From contig NZ_BCTT01000001.1 in the NCBI RefSeq assembly GCF_001590905.1, positions 124,001 through 188,000 on the forward strand: 64,000 bases of DNA, written 5' to 3'. The notes beneath the pieces are model-generated. The model did no database searches, was not told the DNA's origin, and saw nothing but the letters and a program-made list of their open reading frames with translations. The first letter of the stretch is position 1, and each line of letters begins with the position of its first letter. Source of the DNA: Serratia grimesii NBRC 13537. Its GTDB lineage: Bacteria; Pseudomonadota; Gammaproteobacteria; Enterobacterales; Enterobacteriaceae. This document shows, piece by piece, positions 47,951 through 58,105 of this stretch. The position numbers and the translations under genes are program-made.

Positions 47951-49341
47951 TCCATACCTACAGGCTTAACGCCAGCGGCTAACAGGGCCTGTTCAAATTT
48001 GTCCAGGAAAATGCCCAGTTCATCGTTAGAGATCAGCAGGGAAGGTAACAGACGCAGTACGTTACCGTTACGGCCACCACGCTCCAGGATCAAGCCTGCA
48101 TCGAAGCATTTTTTCTGCAGCAGAGCAGACAACTGACCGTCAGCCGGGTAGCAACCCATATGATCCTGCGCTTCGTTTGGTTTAACGATTTCCATGCCAA
48201 TCATTAAGCCCAGACCACGCACGTGACCAATCACCGGGTAACGTTTTTGCAGCTCGGCCAGTTTAGCTTTCAGCCATTCACCTTGTGCGGCAACCTTATC
48301 CGCAACGTGGTTATCTTTAAGATGCTGCAGGGTGGTCAGGCCAGTGGCCATCGCCAACTGGTTACCACGGAAGGTGCCGGTATGGTGGCCAGGCTCCCAG
48401 GCGTCAAACTCTTTCTTGATACCCAATACTGCCAGTGGCAAACCGCCGCCAACGGCTTTGGACATCACAATGATGTCTGGCTCAATGCCTGCGTGTTCGA
48501 AAGCGAAGAATTTACCCGTGCGGGCAAAACCAGCCTGAACCTCGTCGATGATCAACAGAATGCCGTGTTCCTGAGTGACTTTGCGAATACGTTGCAACCA
48601 CTCTACAGGGGCCGGGTTAACGCCACCTTCACCCTGAACGGCTTCCAGAATAACGGCCGCAGGTTTGCGCACGCCGCTTTCGACGTCGTTAATCAGATTT
48701 TCGAAATAGTAAGTCAGTGCTTTAACGCCAGCTTCGCCGCCGATGCCCAGCGGGCAACGGTACTCATGCGGGTAAGGCATAAACTGGACTTCCGGCATCA
48801 TGCCGTTGATCGCTTCTTTCGGCGACAGGTTACCTGTTACCGCCAGCGCACCGTGCGTCATGCCGTGATAGCCACCGGAGAAGCTGATCACACCAGAACG
48901 GCCGGTGTATTTTTTTGCCAGTTTCAGTGCGGCTTCTACCGCATCTGCGCCCGATGGGCCACAGAACTGCAGACAATATTCCTGACCCTGTCCTGGCAAT
49001 AAAGAGAGTAAATAAGCTGAGAACTCATCTTTCAACGGTGTTGTCAGATCGAGTGTATGTAACGGCAAGCCGCTGGTAATGACATTTTGGATGCTTTGGA
49101 GGACGTCAGGATGGTTATGACCCAGAGCCAGCGTACCCGCACCAGCCAGGCAATCAAGATATTGATTATTCTCAACATCCGTGATCCACACGCCTTGGGC
49201 TTTCGCAATTGCTAACGGCAATTTGCGGGGGTAACTCCTGACATTCGATTCAAATTCAGCTTGCCTCGCTAAATATGTTTCGTTGTTTACATTTTTTGAA
49301 CTCACACCTAAATTATCAATACGGACTTTATCCGTCATCAT
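47947..49341 (-). CDS. dat: Diaminobutyrate-2-oxoglutarate aminotransferase
   Basis: 464 residues, class III PLP aminotransferase. The PLP Lys is in [11 protein letters not shown] (near residue 293), [17 protein letters not shown] near 262 holds the PLP-ring Asp, and [15 protein letters not shown] near 125 is the phosphate loop. It makes L-2,4-diaminobutyrate from aspartate semialdehyde with glutamate as donor. GGAGAG precedes two adjacent ATGs (49341, 49338). First gene of dat-ddc. The leader contains a 12-bp palindrome and a large hairpin. Confidence 0.95.
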   Translation of the reverse strand: MMTDKVRIDNLGVSSKNVNNETYLARQAEFESNVRSYPRKLPLAIAKAQGVWITDVENNQYLDCLAGAGTLALGHNHPDVLQSIQNVITSGLPLHTLDLTTPLKDEFSAYLLSLLPGQGQEYCLQFCGPSGADAVEAALKLAKKYTGRSGVISFSGGYHGMTHGALAVTGNLSPKEAINGMMPEVQFMPYPHEYRCPLGIGGEAGVKALTYYFENLINDVESGVRKPAAVILEAVQGEGGVNPAPVEWLQRIRKVTQEHGILLIIDEVQAGFARTGKFFAFEHAGIEPDIIVMSKAVGGGLPLAVLGIKKEFDAWEPGHHTGTFRGNQLAMATGLTTLQHLKDNHVADKVAAQGEWLKAKLAELQKRYPVIGHVRGLGLMIGMEIVKPNEAQDHMGCYPADGQLSALLQKKCFDAGLILERGGRNGNVLRLLPSLLISNDELGIFLDKFEQALLAAGVKPVGME

Positions 49342-49359
49342 ATCTCTCCTACAACTGGG

Positions 49360-49371
49360 GGTATCGATACC
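49360..49371. promoter_or_regulatory. 12-bp palindrome just upstream of dat
   Basis: GGTATCGATACC, perfectly symmetric, ends 18 nt before the dat start codon. A possible operator or leader structure; no regulator gene is adjacent. Confidence 0.35.
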
Positions 49372-49438
49372 GCCCGAGTTGAATTATTGAATGCAACAAT
49401 TAACTACCGTGAGAAAAACGCGCCCAATATATGGCTTT

Positions 49439-49488
49439 TTACCCCCCGGCTCAATAGTTATTTAGCCGGGGGGTAATTATTGTTTTTT
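49439..49488 (+). terminator. Strong plus-strand terminator with no upstream plus-strand gene
   Basis: Perfect 13-bp stem TTACCCCCCGGCT/AGCCGGGGGGTAA with a 12-nt loop, then TTATTG and six Ts. The only gene to its left is on the opposite strand, so it either ends an unannotated small RNA or blocks read-through antisense to dat. The remaining gap to 49946 holds no convincing gene; a 51-codon frame at 49527 lacks a ribosome site. Confidence 0.75.
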
Positions 49489-49946
49489 CGATAAAAATCA
49501 ATAAATTGGTGCTTTATTAGCCAATAATGCCACCGTATGGACGTAACGGGAAAGTTGACAAGGCACGTATTGCGCCCGCAATAAAAGTAGGGGTACTAAC
49601 CCAATGCACTTATTTTGCTGACAATTTTCTGATCGTAGCCAGGTTTACGCTTGGGTGTTTTTTAAGCAATAACTTATTATAAATAAATCGTTGCTTAGAA
49701 ATTAAGCGAATTTAGGATGGCATAACCATAGTAAACGGGTGGTTATTGTCGTTAAATCTAAAATATAGGGGGTTTTATTGATGTTTTGTCTGCATGATTA
49801 ATTCTTCTCCTGAGTCAGTAAAACCAGCAGAACCGTCTAAGCTGAATGAAATAAGTCAGTTACGGTGCGGTGTTAAGCCATTAAGGGTAACGGCTAGCCA
49901 TGCAGGTTGTGAATCAGCATCGCCCAGTAATAAGCCGGAGTAACCT

Positions 49947-51821
49947 ATGTACGAACCCTGTTTTCCAGAAAATGAAACCGAACGGCTATCGGTTCTGCAT
50001 TCACTGAACATACTGGACACGAATTCAGTAGAGAAATTAGACCGGCTCACGCGCCTGGCCGCCAAATATTTTGGCGTCAGTATTGCCCTGATTTCGTTAA
50101 TCGATCGCGAGCGCCAATGGTTCCTTTCTCGCTCGGGCCTGGAGGCACGGGAAACCCCACGCAATATTTCGTTTTGCGGTCACGCCATTTTGCAGCGTGA
50201 CGCGTTGGTGGTGCCGGATACTGCGGTTGACCCGCGTTTCTTTGACAACCCCTTGGTCACCGGCGGGCCCAAGATCGGTTTTTATGCCGGGCAACCCTTG
50301 TTGTCACTGGACGGTCTGCCGTTAGGCACCTTATGCATTATCGACGGTCACCCACAGGCGTTCTCCTCAGAGATGGTGCATGATTTACGCGATTTTGCCG
50401 CCGTTATCGAAGAGTATTTGCACAGTATTGAGCGTGATATCTATACCGAGAGTCTGAAATCAAACCTGCAACGTACCGAAGCCCTGTTTGAGCAGACCTT
50501 TGCACAGGCGGCAGTGGGCATGGCTCTGGTCTCGCTGGAGGGATATTGGCTACGGGTGAACCCGCGGATCTGTGAAATGCTGGGATATTCTGAGAGAGAA
50601 TTGCTGGATCGCACCTTCCAAGACATCACCTATCGCGAAGACCTGCACACTGATCTCGGGCTGTTGAAACAACTGTTAGCCAATGAAATAGACACCTATT
50701 CGATGGAAAAGCGCTATATCCGCGCTGATGGTTCAACAATTTGGGTTCAACTAACGGTGTCGCTCAATCGTTTGCCGAATGGAGAGCCTCATCATTTTAT
50801 CTCGGTCATTGTCGATATCAGCGAGCGTAAAGCGGCCGAGGCCGACCTCTATGCACTGCAACATGAGCTGGAAGACAGGGTAGTGACACGTACCCGTGAG
50901 TTGAATTTTGCCGTCAATAAACTCAATCATGAGATTGCCAATCGGGCACTCACCGAGCTGCAACTGAGTAGTGAGAAAGAACGCCTGCGGGCCATTACCG
51001 ATAATATGCCGGCCTTGATCAGTCAGATTGACGTCAATGAGCGTTATCTGTTCGCCAACAGTGCTTACAAAAGCTGGTTTGGTCTGGATGAATCTCAGCT
51101 CAACACGATGACCGTACAGGCATTTATGGGCGACGAGGCTTATGCCGTAGCCAGACCGATGATCGAGCGGGCGTTACAGGGGGAAACCGTCAGCTTTGAG
51201 AATGAGCTGCAAACGCGCCAGGGGACAGCGATCATTCATACCACCCTGGTACCCAGTGAAACCCAGGGCTTCTATATTCTGTCCATGGATATTACCGAGC
51301 TTAAACGTTTGCAGCGGCGGTTAGAATACGACGTCTCTCATGACATGCTGACCGGGCTAACCAATCGGCGGGCTTTCCTGCTCCGGTTAGGCGCAACGCT
51401 GCAGGCTTGTTGCCCACAGCAGCAGATGGCGTTGTTGTTTATCGATCTTGATGGTTTCAAAATGCTTAACGACAGCTTTGGCCATGATTTCGGCGATCTT
51501 ATTCTGAAAACCTTTGCAGAATTGCTCAATGCCTGTGCCGGGCCTCATCACAGCGTTTCACGCCTCGCCGGTGATGAGTTTACGGTTATCCTCTGGCCTT
51601 TGGCACACCCACAACTGCAGGTCAGTGCCTTTTGCGAAAGTGTACTGGTCAAGCTGGCGGCAATGGAAAGAGTCGGCAATCAAAAAGTGAATCTCTCCGC
51701 CAGTATCGGTGCAGCCATTACTTCTGGCGGTGATATTACCGCCGAGGCCCTGCTGACCAAAGCGGACGATGCCATGTATCGAGCAAAATCCGCAGGTAAG
51801 GGGACCTATATTATCCGTTAA
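49947..51821 (+). CDS. GAF-PAS-PAS diguanylate cyclase (AGDEF)
   Basis: 624 residues: GAF domain (about 15-155), two PAS domains (about 180-300 and 345-455) joined by a coiled-coil stretch, and a C-terminal GGDEF domain. The active-site motif reads AGDEF (RLAGDEFTVI, near residue 540) instead of GGDEF. This change is tolerated in some active cyclases. FIDLDGFKMLNDSFGHDFGD, the metal-binding region, is intact. It should make cyclic-di-GMP in response to a cytosolic signal. GGAG lies before the start. Alone and rightward. Confidence 0.92.
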   Translation: MYEPCFPENETERLSVLHSLNILDTNSVEKLDRLTRLAAKYFGVSIALISLIDRERQWFLSRSGLEARETPRNISFCGHAILQRDALVVPDTAVDPRFFDNPLVTGGPKIGFYAGQPLLSLDGLPLGTLCIIDGHPQAFSSEMVHDLRDFAAVIEEYLHSIERDIYTESLKSNLQRTEALFEQTFAQAAVGMALVSLEGYWLRVNPRICEMLGYSERELLDRTFQDITYREDLHTDLGLLKQLLANEIDTYSMEKRYIRADGSTIWVQLTVSLNRLPNGEPHHFISVIVDISERKAAEADLYALQHELEDRVVTRTRELNFAVNKLNHEIANRALTELQLSSEKERLRAITDNMPALISQIDVNERYLFANSAYKSWFGLDESQLNTMTVQAFMGDEAYAVARPMIERALQGETVSFENELQTRQGTAIIHTTLVPSETQGFYILSMDITELKRLQRRLEYDVSHDMLTGLTNRRAFLLRLGATLQACCPQQQMALLFIDLDGFKMLNDSFGHDFGDLILKTFAELLNACAGPHHSVSRLAGDEFTVILWPLAHPQLQVSAFCESVLVKLAAMERVGNQKVNLSASIGAAITSGGDITAEALLTKADDAMYRAKSAGKGTYIIR

Positions 51822-51838
51822 TCAGAGTCCACGCTGGT

Positions 51839-51868
51839 GGCAGCCCAAACCAGGATAGTTGGGCTGCC
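51839..51868. terminator. Hairpin between convergent genes
   Basis: Perfect 10-bp arms GGCAGCCCAA/TTGGGCTGCC with a 10-nt loop, between the diguanylate cyclase and the convergent nickel transporter genes. No T-run, so efficiency is uncertain. Confidence 0.5.
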
Positions 51869-51879
51869 GATAATGGGGA

Positions 51880-52911
51880 CTAAAAGGTCAGCGAATCATA
51901 GTTTTTGCGCCGGTAATTCAGCGCGGACAATGCCCACAGCAACACAAACAGCACAATAGCGGCGTAACCGACGCTGCCCATATGGTCATTGAGAATCTCA
52001 ACACCGTGCCAAAGGCCGCCTTGTAACCCCAGTTTGTCGGCCAACAAACCTAAACCTTCCAGGCCCCCAATCACCAAAGCAATCACCACGCTGGTGCCGG
52101 TAATGGTCATATTGTAATACAGCTTGCGGATCGGTTTATTGAAGGCCCAACCATAAGCGCCGACCATCACAAAGTTATCCAGTGAGTCGATCAGCGCCAT
52201 GCCGCTGGCAAACAGCAACGGGAACAGCATAATCGACCAGACCGACAGGCCGGACGTGGCGCCTGCCGCGGAGATACCCAACAGACCGACTTCGGTGGCG
52301 GTGTCAAAACCCAGACCAAACAAAAAACCGACCAGATACATATGCCAGCTTTTATTCACCAGATTAAAAGCAAAGCGATACAGGCGTGTCATCACACCGC
52401 CGCTACCGTTAACCAGCAGAGCCACATCTTGTTCCACCAATTTTTCTCCGCGTTTCGCCTGACGGAAAATGCGGTAAACATCGCGAAAAATCAGCCAGTT
52501 CAATAGCGCCATGGCCAGCAGGAACAGTGACGAGATGAGCGTGCCCAGTGTCGCACCATACTGATGCAGCCAGCCAATGCGGTCGCCAAAGGCCAATGAA
52601 GTGGCGGCAATGGCAATGCAGGCCAGGATCACGATGCTGGAGTGGCCCAAAGAGAAGAATGCGCCGACGGAAACCGGGCGCTGGCCTTGCTGCATCAGTT
52701 TGCGCGTAACGTTATCGATAGCGGCGATATGGTCAGCATCCACCGCATGACGCAGCCCATAGCCATAAGCGAGCAAAGCGGCGGCGATTAACGCCGGGTA
52801 GCGATGGAAGGCGGCAAAAGCGGCCCCCCAGGCCAACAGATTTAGCGCCACCAGCGCCAGTAATAACCAAAAGGCGCGGGTATGGGTGTGGAAAAACTCG
52901 CGGTTTAACAT
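51880..52911 (-). CDS. NiCoT family nickel/cobalt permease (HoxN/NixA-like)
   Basis: 343 residues with eight hydrophobic segments. The family signature HAVDADHIAAIDN (HX4DH, near residue 50) in the second helix, and the second motif FGLGFDTATEVGLL (near 193), define the substrate path for Ni2+ or Co2+. AGGA lies before ATG 52911, one base past the hypF stop, so it is translationally linked to hypF. Nickel supply for the hydrogenase encoded next door is the obvious role. Confidence 0.93.
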   Translation of the reverse strand: MLNREFFHTHTRAFWLLLALVALNLLAWGAAFAAFHRYPALIAAALLAYGYGLRHAVDADHIAAIDNVTRKLMQQGQRPVSVGAFFSLGHSSIVILACIAIAATSLAFGDRIGWLHQYGATLGTLISSLFLLAMALLNWLIFRDVYRIFRQAKRGEKLVEQDVALLVNGSGGVMTRLYRFAFNLVNKSWHMYLVGFLFGLGFDTATEVGLLGISAAGATSGLSVWSIMLFPLLFASGMALIDSLDNFVMVGAYGWAFNKPIRKLYYNMTITGTSVVIALVIGGLEGLGLLADKLGLQGGLWHGVEILNDHMGSVGYAAIVLFVLLWALSALNYRRKNYDSLTF

Positions 52912-52912
52912 A

Positions 52913-55210
52913 TCAGGTCCTGTCAAAGGTAGAAGAAGAAGCCGGAGAGTGTTGGGCGCAGGCGACCAGCGCCTGACCCAGCGCCAGCCCGCCATCACCC
53001 GCCGGCAATTGCTGTGGCAGCAGTATTTGCAAAGGGGCCAGATGGTGCTGCAGAAGTTGACGCAGAAGACGGTTGTGCAAAACACCACCGCCTACCGCCA
53101 CATGCTCAATGCCATGATGAGCAGCAAAATGTTTGGCCATATTCGCAAACCCTTGCGCCAACGCATCATGGAACGCCCAAGCCTGTTGCGCGGCAGGGGC
53201 CTGCCAGCCCAACCATTGCTGCCAGAACACGGATAAATCCAGCTGATTACCGCGAAGCGGTAACGTAACAGGGTGAGGGCAAGGCTCACTTTGATGGGCA
53301 AGAGCTTCAAAAATGCTGGCTGCTTCTCCCTCCCAACTTTGCTGTGCAGGGGCATAACCCAGCGCCGCTGCTGCGGCATCAAACAAACGACCGCATGAAG
53401 AGGCTAACGGCGCATTAATACCGGCGTTAATTGCGTGTAGCAGCGGTTGCCATGGGGTTTGCAGCAACGGTTTAGCCTGTGGATAGCGTTGCCAGTCCGG
53501 TACGAAACGTGCAAAGTGCGCGAGCTGATTACGCCAAGGTTGTTGTGCGGCACGATCGCCGCCGGGCAGCGCGACTGCCGGCAGGCCACCCAGATGGCGG
53601 CAACGACGGTAATCAAATAACAGGCATTCTCCACCCCACAAAGCACCGTTCTGCCCATAACCGAGACCGTCTAACGCGAGGCCGATCACGGCACCGCCGT
53701 CCAGCGGCCAGTGATGCTCAGCCAGACAAGCGGCCAAATGTGCATGATGGTGCAACACGGGTGTCACCGGCAGCGATTGCAGCGCAGCCCACTGGTGGCT
53801 GACATAACCGGGATGAGCGTCGCTTGCCAGCCGCTGCGGTTGGCAATGGTATAAGCCGATGAAATGCTGCATTGCCTGTTGCCACTGTTGCTGGATATCC
53901 TCCCGTTCTAAATCACCAAAATGCGCGCTGAGCAGGGCGTTATCTCCTGCGATCAGGCAAAAAGTATTTTTACGATCGCCACCCACGGCCAACAACGGTT
54001 GCTGAGCAGGAAAGCCTGGCGGTAGCGGCAGGGCGTCAGGCACGAATCCACGCGCCCGGCGTAGCATTTCATGGCCATTCGGCAGCAAACGAACGAGAGA
54101 ATCGTCCGCACGTTGTACGATCTCGCGATTGTGCATGAGCCACAGATCGGCAATTCCGGTCAGCTCAGTTAACGCCTGGTCATTCGTTAATACTGGCCGC
54201 AGGCCTGCAGCATTGCCAGAGGTCATCACCAACGGCCGTTGTATTTCTTGCATCAAGAGATGCTGAATTGGGTTAGCGGGCAACATTAAGCCCACTTCAT
54301 TCAATTGTGGGGCAATAGCCTCGGACAACGGTGACTCGGCAGACAGTGCCGTCAGGACGATAGGTGCAGCAGGCGACGTCAATAATGCCTGTAACCGCGG
54401 CAGGTCAACGTCAGCGGAACAGCGCTCCAGCCAACGGGTATCCGGTAACATCACCGCCAGCGGTTTGCTCGGTCTCCGTTTCCGTAGGCGAAGGCGATCG
54501 ACGGCCTGGGTATTGGTGGCGTCACAAGCCAGGTGAAAACCGCCCAGACCCTTGATTGCCACAATGTGTCCGGCAGCCAAGGCAACGGCAGCCTGTTGCA
54601 ACGCCGCTTCGCCTTGATACTGGGCCTCTCCTGGCGCGCCACAGCAGAACAGCTGTGGCCCACATTCGCTACAGGCCACGGGTTGTGCATGAAAGCGTCG
54701 GTCTTGCGGGGCGTGATACTCCCGATCGCAGCGCGGGCAGAGAATGAATGGCGCCATGCTGGTTGCCGGACGATCATAAGGCATCGTGCGAATAAGGGTA
54801 AAACGGGGGCCACAATGCGTGCAGTTGATAAAGGGATAACGGTAACGCCGATCCTGCGGATCATTCATTTCCTGTAGGCATTGCGGGCAGGTCGCCGCGT
54901 CCGGGACGATGTGCGTAGCCATAGCGCCGGACTGACTGGGGCGGATGCTGAAATCATTGGGGGCGTGCAGCCAGGTAAAGGGCCATTGCTGAATGCGATC
55001 GATCTGCGCCAACGGAGGCGCCTGTTGATGCAATACATGCAGGAACAACTCAAGTTCGACGGGCTGTACCAGACGAATCTCCACACCAGCACTGTCGTTC
55101 CAGACTTCGCCACGCAGGTTGAGCTGTTCGGCCAGTTGCCAGACAAAAGGCCGGAAGCCGACGCCCTGTACTTTGCCGCTGATGCGCAGCAGTAATCCTG
55201 AATGGGACAT
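52913..55210 (-). CDS. hypF: Carbamoyltransferase HypF, hydrogenase maturation
   Basis: 765 residues with all HypF domains in order: acylphosphatase ([13 protein letters not shown], residues 12-25), two zinc-finger modules (CPQC...CTHCG and CPRC...CSECG, about 108-185), a YrdC-like domain (about 205-385) and a Kae1-like domain with [13 protein letters not shown] (near 485). It makes carbamoyl-AMP from carbamoyl phosphate and passes the group to HypE, giving the cyanide ligands of the NiFe centre. Separated from fdhF by an 86-bp folded repeat, but probably still part of the hydN transcript. hypABCDE are not in this window. Confidence 0.96.
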   Translation of the reverse strand: MSHSGLLLRISGKVQGVGFRPFVWQLAEQLNLRGEVWNDSAGVEIRLVQPVELELFLHVLHQQAPPLAQIDRIQQWPFTWLHAPNDFSIRPSQSGAMATHIVPDAATCPQCLQEMNDPQDRRYRYPFINCTHCGPRFTLIRTMPYDRPATSMAPFILCPRCDREYHAPQDRRFHAQPVACSECGPQLFCCGAPGEAQYQGEAALQQAAVALAAGHIVAIKGLGGFHLACDATNTQAVDRLRLRKRRPSKPLAVMLPDTRWLERCSADVDLPRLQALLTSPAAPIVLTALSAESPLSEAIAPQLNEVGLMLPANPIQHLLMQEIQRPLVMTSGNAAGLRPVLTNDQALTELTGIADLWLMHNREIVQRADDSLVRLLPNGHEMLRRARGFVPDALPLPPGFPAQQPLLAVGGDRKNTFCLIAGDNALLSAHFGDLEREDIQQQWQQAMQHFIGLYHCQPQRLASDAHPGYVSHQWAALQSLPVTPVLHHHAHLAACLAEHHWPLDGGAVIGLALDGLGYGQNGALWGGECLLFDYRRCRHLGGLPAVALPGGDRAAQQPWRNQLAHFARFVPDWQRYPQAKPLLQTPWQPLLHAINAGINAPLASSCGRLFDAAAAALGYAPAQQSWEGEAASIFEALAHQSEPCPHPVTLPLRGNQLDLSVFWQQWLGWQAPAAQQAWAFHDALAQGFANMAKHFAAHHGIEHVAVGGGVLHNRLLRQLLQHHLAPLQILLPQQLPAGDGGLALGQALVACAQHSPASSSTFDRT

Positions 55211-55231
55211 AGTTAATTACCTTCTGCGGGT

Positions 55232-55317
55232 TTTGTAGGGGCGCTGCATGGCTGCGCCCGGGGTAATCGGTTCGACGGCGACCGGGTTATCGGGGCGAAT
55301 TATTCGCCCCCTACAAA
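55232..55317. repeat. 86-bp MITE-like palindromic intergenic repeat
   Basis: Terminal inverted repeats TTTGTAGGGGCG (55232-55243) and CGCCCCCTACAAA (55305-55317, one extra C) enclose two hairpins, GGGGCGC/GCGCCCC-like near 55238-55262 and GGGGCGAAT/ATTCGCCCC at 55292-55310. It fits between the fdhF stop and hypF start. The structure is that of a small dispersed intergenic element with clover-leaf folding; this is the only copy noticed in the window. Confidence 0.7.
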
Positions 55318-55332
55318 GTTGACGGTGCCGCT

Positions 55333-57489
55333 TTAGAACACATCTTCTGCTGCGCGACGCAGGCGGGCCTTCATGTCGCTGTAGCTCTGCTGGGCATAAT
55401 TTTCCGCCCAGTTCTGATCGCTAATTGCCGCCAGTTTTACCGCGCAGTACTTGGTTTCTGGCGTTTTGGAGACTGGGTCCAGATTTTCTTGGGTCAGTTC
55501 GTTACAGGCCCCAATCCACCACTGGTAGGTCATATATACCGCCCCCAGATTGATGCGTTCGTTATAGTTGGCGCGACTGATGACCTTGCCGCGGCGCGAG
55601 CTGACCCACACCAGTTGCTGATCGGCAATACCCAGCGCTTCGGCATCCTGTGGATTGATCTGCACGAAACCGGGTTCATCAGCCAGAGTTTGCAACGCGG
55701 CACAGTTACCGGTCATCGAACGGCATGAGTAATGGCCGACCTCACGCACGGTACAGAGCACCAGCGGGTAGTCTGCATCCGGGATTTCCGCTGGCGCACG
55801 CCAGGTGGTGGCAAATAATTGGCCCTTACCGGACGGCGTGGTGAACTGATTGCCCTGATACAGATAAGGCGTTCCCTGGCTTTCCAGCGTGGTACAAGGC
55901 CATTGAACATGGCCAAGTTCGCCCATTTTTTCGTAAGTGGCACCGTAAAACAGCGGGCAGAGTTCGCGCATTTCGTCCCAGATCTGCTGGTTATCGTCGT
56001 AATGCATCGGATAGCCCATCTCGGTCGCCAACAGACTGATGATTTCCCAATCGCGTTTGACGTTGTACTGCGGCTCAATGGCTTTTTCGAAACGTTGGAA
56101 CCCGCGATCGGCACAGGAGAATACGCCACCATGCTCACCCCAGGAGGTGGCAGGCAGGATCACATCGGCCTGTTCGGCGGTTTTGGTCATAAAGATGTCT
56201 TGCACTATCACAAAGTCCAATGCGTCGAACGCGCCGCGCACCAGGCTCAGATCGGCTTCGGTCTGTAACGGATCTTCCCCCATGATGTAATAGGCCTTCA
56301 CTTTACCTTCGTGCACCAAATGTGGGATCTCGGTAATGCGGTAACCGACGTTGGGATCCATCTTGCTGGCATCAATACCCCAGGCCGCAGCGAATTTGGC
56401 GCGGACGCCAGCGTCGGTGACGGCCTGATAACCTGGGAACTCATTGGGCAGGACGCCCATATCACAGGCACCCTGAACGTTGTTCTGCCCACGTACCGGG
56501 CCAACCCCCACATTAGCGCGTCCCAGATTGCCGGTAAGCAGCGCCAGACTGGCAAGGCCTTTGACCACATCGACAGCCTGACCGAATTGAGTCACGCCCA
56601 TGCCCCACATGATGGTGGCGGAAGGCGCACTGGCGTAGGTGCGCATCGCCTGGCGAATTTGCTGGGCGCTAACGCCGGTCAGATGTTCCACGGCTTCTGG
56701 CGCATAATCCGCTAACTGTAGGCGGTAAGCCTCGAAACCTTCCGTGTATTTCGCCACGTAATCGCGGTCATACAGGTTTTCTTCAATCAGCGTATAGGCA
56801 AAGGCATTCACCAGCGCCATGTTACAGCCGTTTTTGATCTGCAAATGTTGGTCGGCAATACGTGCGGTTTCGATACGGCGCGGGTCACAGACGATAATTT
56901 GCGCGCCTTTCTCTTTGGCCTTCAGCACCCGGCGAGCCACGATAGGGTGCGAATCGGCACAGTTGTAACCGATGACCAGCAGGCATTTAGAGTTTTCGAT
57001 ATCGCCAATCGAGTTGCTCATTGCGCCGTTGCCCAATGTGGCCTGCAAACCTGCCACCGACGGGCCATGACAGACACGGGCGCAGCAGTCAACGTTGTTG
57101 GTCCCAATCACCGCACGCGCGAACTTCTGCATAACGTAGTTGGTTTCATTACCGGTGCCACGTGATGAGCCGGTATGCATGATCGCGCTGGCACCGTGTT
57201 TATCTTTGATCTGTTGTAAGCGTTGCGCGGTATAACGAATCGCTTCATCCCAGCTGACCGCTTCAAACTTGCCGCCTTTCTCACGGCGAATAAGCGGCTG
57301 GCTCAGGCGCGGGGTCAAGAGTTTGGTATCGTTTAGAAAGTCCCAGCCGTAATAACCTTTCAGGCACAGCTCGCCCTGATTGGTCACGCCATCAGCCGCC
57401 TCGGCACGGATGATTTTCCCGTTGTCGACCACCAGTTTCATTTTGCAGCCTGCACCGCAGTAAGGGCAGACGGTTGTGATTTTTTTCAT
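55333..57489 (-). CDS. fdhF: Formate dehydrogenase H, cysteine (selenium-independent) form
   Basis: 718 residues, colinear with E. coli FdhF (715). The N-terminal 4Fe-4S site is CPYCGAGC...C (residues 8 onward). Lys in CLKGYYG, His141 in CHGPSV and Arg in PVRGQNN match the known catalytic and electron-path residues. Residue 140, selenocysteine (UGA) in E. coli, is Cys encoded by TGT at 57070-57072. There is no in-frame TGA, so the reading frame is continuous. It oxidises formate to CO2 using bis-MGD molybdenum and passes electrons to HycB/HydN-type ferredoxin subunits. It lies 11 bp after hydN. Cys forms are expected to turn over more slowly but need no selenium. Confidence 0.96.
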   Translation of the reverse strand: MKKITTVCPYCGAGCKMKLVVDNGKIIRAEAADGVTNQGELCLKGYYGWDFLNDTKLLTPRLSQPLIRREKGGKFEAVSWDEAIRYTAQRLQQIKDKHGASAIMHTGSSRGTGNETNYVMQKFARAVIGTNNVDCCARVCHGPSVAGLQATLGNGAMSNSIGDIENSKCLLVIGYNCADSHPIVARRVLKAKEKGAQIIVCDPRRIETARIADQHLQIKNGCNMALVNAFAYTLIEENLYDRDYVAKYTEGFEAYRLQLADYAPEAVEHLTGVSAQQIRQAMRTYASAPSATIMWGMGVTQFGQAVDVVKGLASLALLTGNLGRANVGVGPVRGQNNVQGACDMGVLPNEFPGYQAVTDAGVRAKFAAAWGIDASKMDPNVGYRITEIPHLVHEGKVKAYYIMGEDPLQTEADLSLVRGAFDALDFVIVQDIFMTKTAEQADVILPATSWGEHGGVFSCADRGFQRFEKAIEPQYNVKRDWEIISLLATEMGYPMHYDDNQQIWDEMRELCPLFYGATYEKMGELGHVQWPCTTLESQGTPYLYQGNQFTTPSGKGQLFATTWRAPAEIPDADYPLVLCTVREVGHYSCRSMTGNCAALQTLADEPGFVQINPQDAEALGIADQQLVWVSSRRGKVISRANYNERINLGAVYMTYQWWIGACNELTQENLDPVSKTPETKYCAVKLAAISDQNWAENYAQQSYSDMKARLRRAAEDVF

Positions 57490-57500
57490 CGGTTCAGTTC

Positions 57501-58043
57501 CTAAAACAGTGACGACAGGGTGTCGAGCGCGGCGCGACGACGTTTCTCGGCATTCATTTCTTGCAGCATATTGCGGTCAACGCAGTGCAGTGCATTAGTT
57601 GGGCAGGTTTCCATGCAGGCGGGGCCGCTATCACGACCGATACACAGGTCGCATTTGTGGGCTTCAGCTTTCTCGGTGGTGGCACTCATCACAGCGCCGT
57701 TCTGGCGGACAACCGGGCGGGTGATCACTTCCATCGCGCCGTAAGGGCAAGCGACGACACAGGTTTTGCAGCCGATGCAGCGTTCTTGCATCACCAGCAC
57801 CATGCCGTTGGTGCGACTGATCGCACCGTTGGGGCACACATTGGAACAAGGTGCGTCTTCACACTGGCGGCACAGTACGGCGGTACTGACGTTAACGCCT
57901 TTGATCACATGCAGTCGCGGGGCGAAGCTGGCGGGATTTAGCGCTGAAATTTCCTGGCTTTCACTGTGTGCCATCACACAGGCGATCTCACAGGTACGGC
58001 AGCCGATGCATTTTTTGGGATCGGCGATGATAAACCGGTTCAT
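57501..58043 (-). CDS. hydN: HydN, 4Fe-4S electron carrier for formate dehydrogenase H
   Basis: 180 residues with four 4Fe-4S cluster motifs: CIGCRTCEIAC near residue 13, CRQCEDAPCSNVC near 58, CIGCKTCVVAC near 89 and CDLCIGRDSGPACMETC near 132. GGAG lies 6 nt before ATG 58043; a TTG one codon earlier is less likely. It supports FdhF maturation or electron transfer, and in E. coli is co-transcribed with hypF from a sigma-54 promoter. Here fdhF is inserted between hydN and hypF. A -24/-12 element lies about 60 bp upstream. Confidence 0.93.
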   Translation of the reverse strand: MNRFIIADPKKCIGCRTCEIACVMAHSESQEISALNPASFAPRLHVIKGVNVSTAVLCRQCEDAPCSNVCPNGAISRTNGMVLVMQERCIGCKTCVVACPYGAMEVITRPVVRQNGAVMSATTEKAEAHKCDLCIGRDSGPACMETCPTNALHCVDRNMLQEMNAEKRRRAALDTLSSLF

Positions 58044-58105
58044 CAATAACTCCTGGGTTACCCTTCAGCAGGGTATGGCAGTAGAAACGTTGTGACTTCT
58101 TTTAG

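Noticed and set aside
48223-49002. 259-codon open frame on the plus strand opposite dat
   Set aside because: Lies wholly antisense to a clear aminotransferase; composition typical of a frame shadow.
49527-49682. 51-codon plus-strand frame before the diguanylate cyclase
   Set aside because: No ribosome site, no recognisable composition, and short length; cannot be told from chance.
57070-57072. Sequencing error turning TGA (Sec) into TGT
   Set aside because: Possible in principle, but the frame is clean and Cys forms of FdhF are known; a single-base error is less likely than a real Cys codon.
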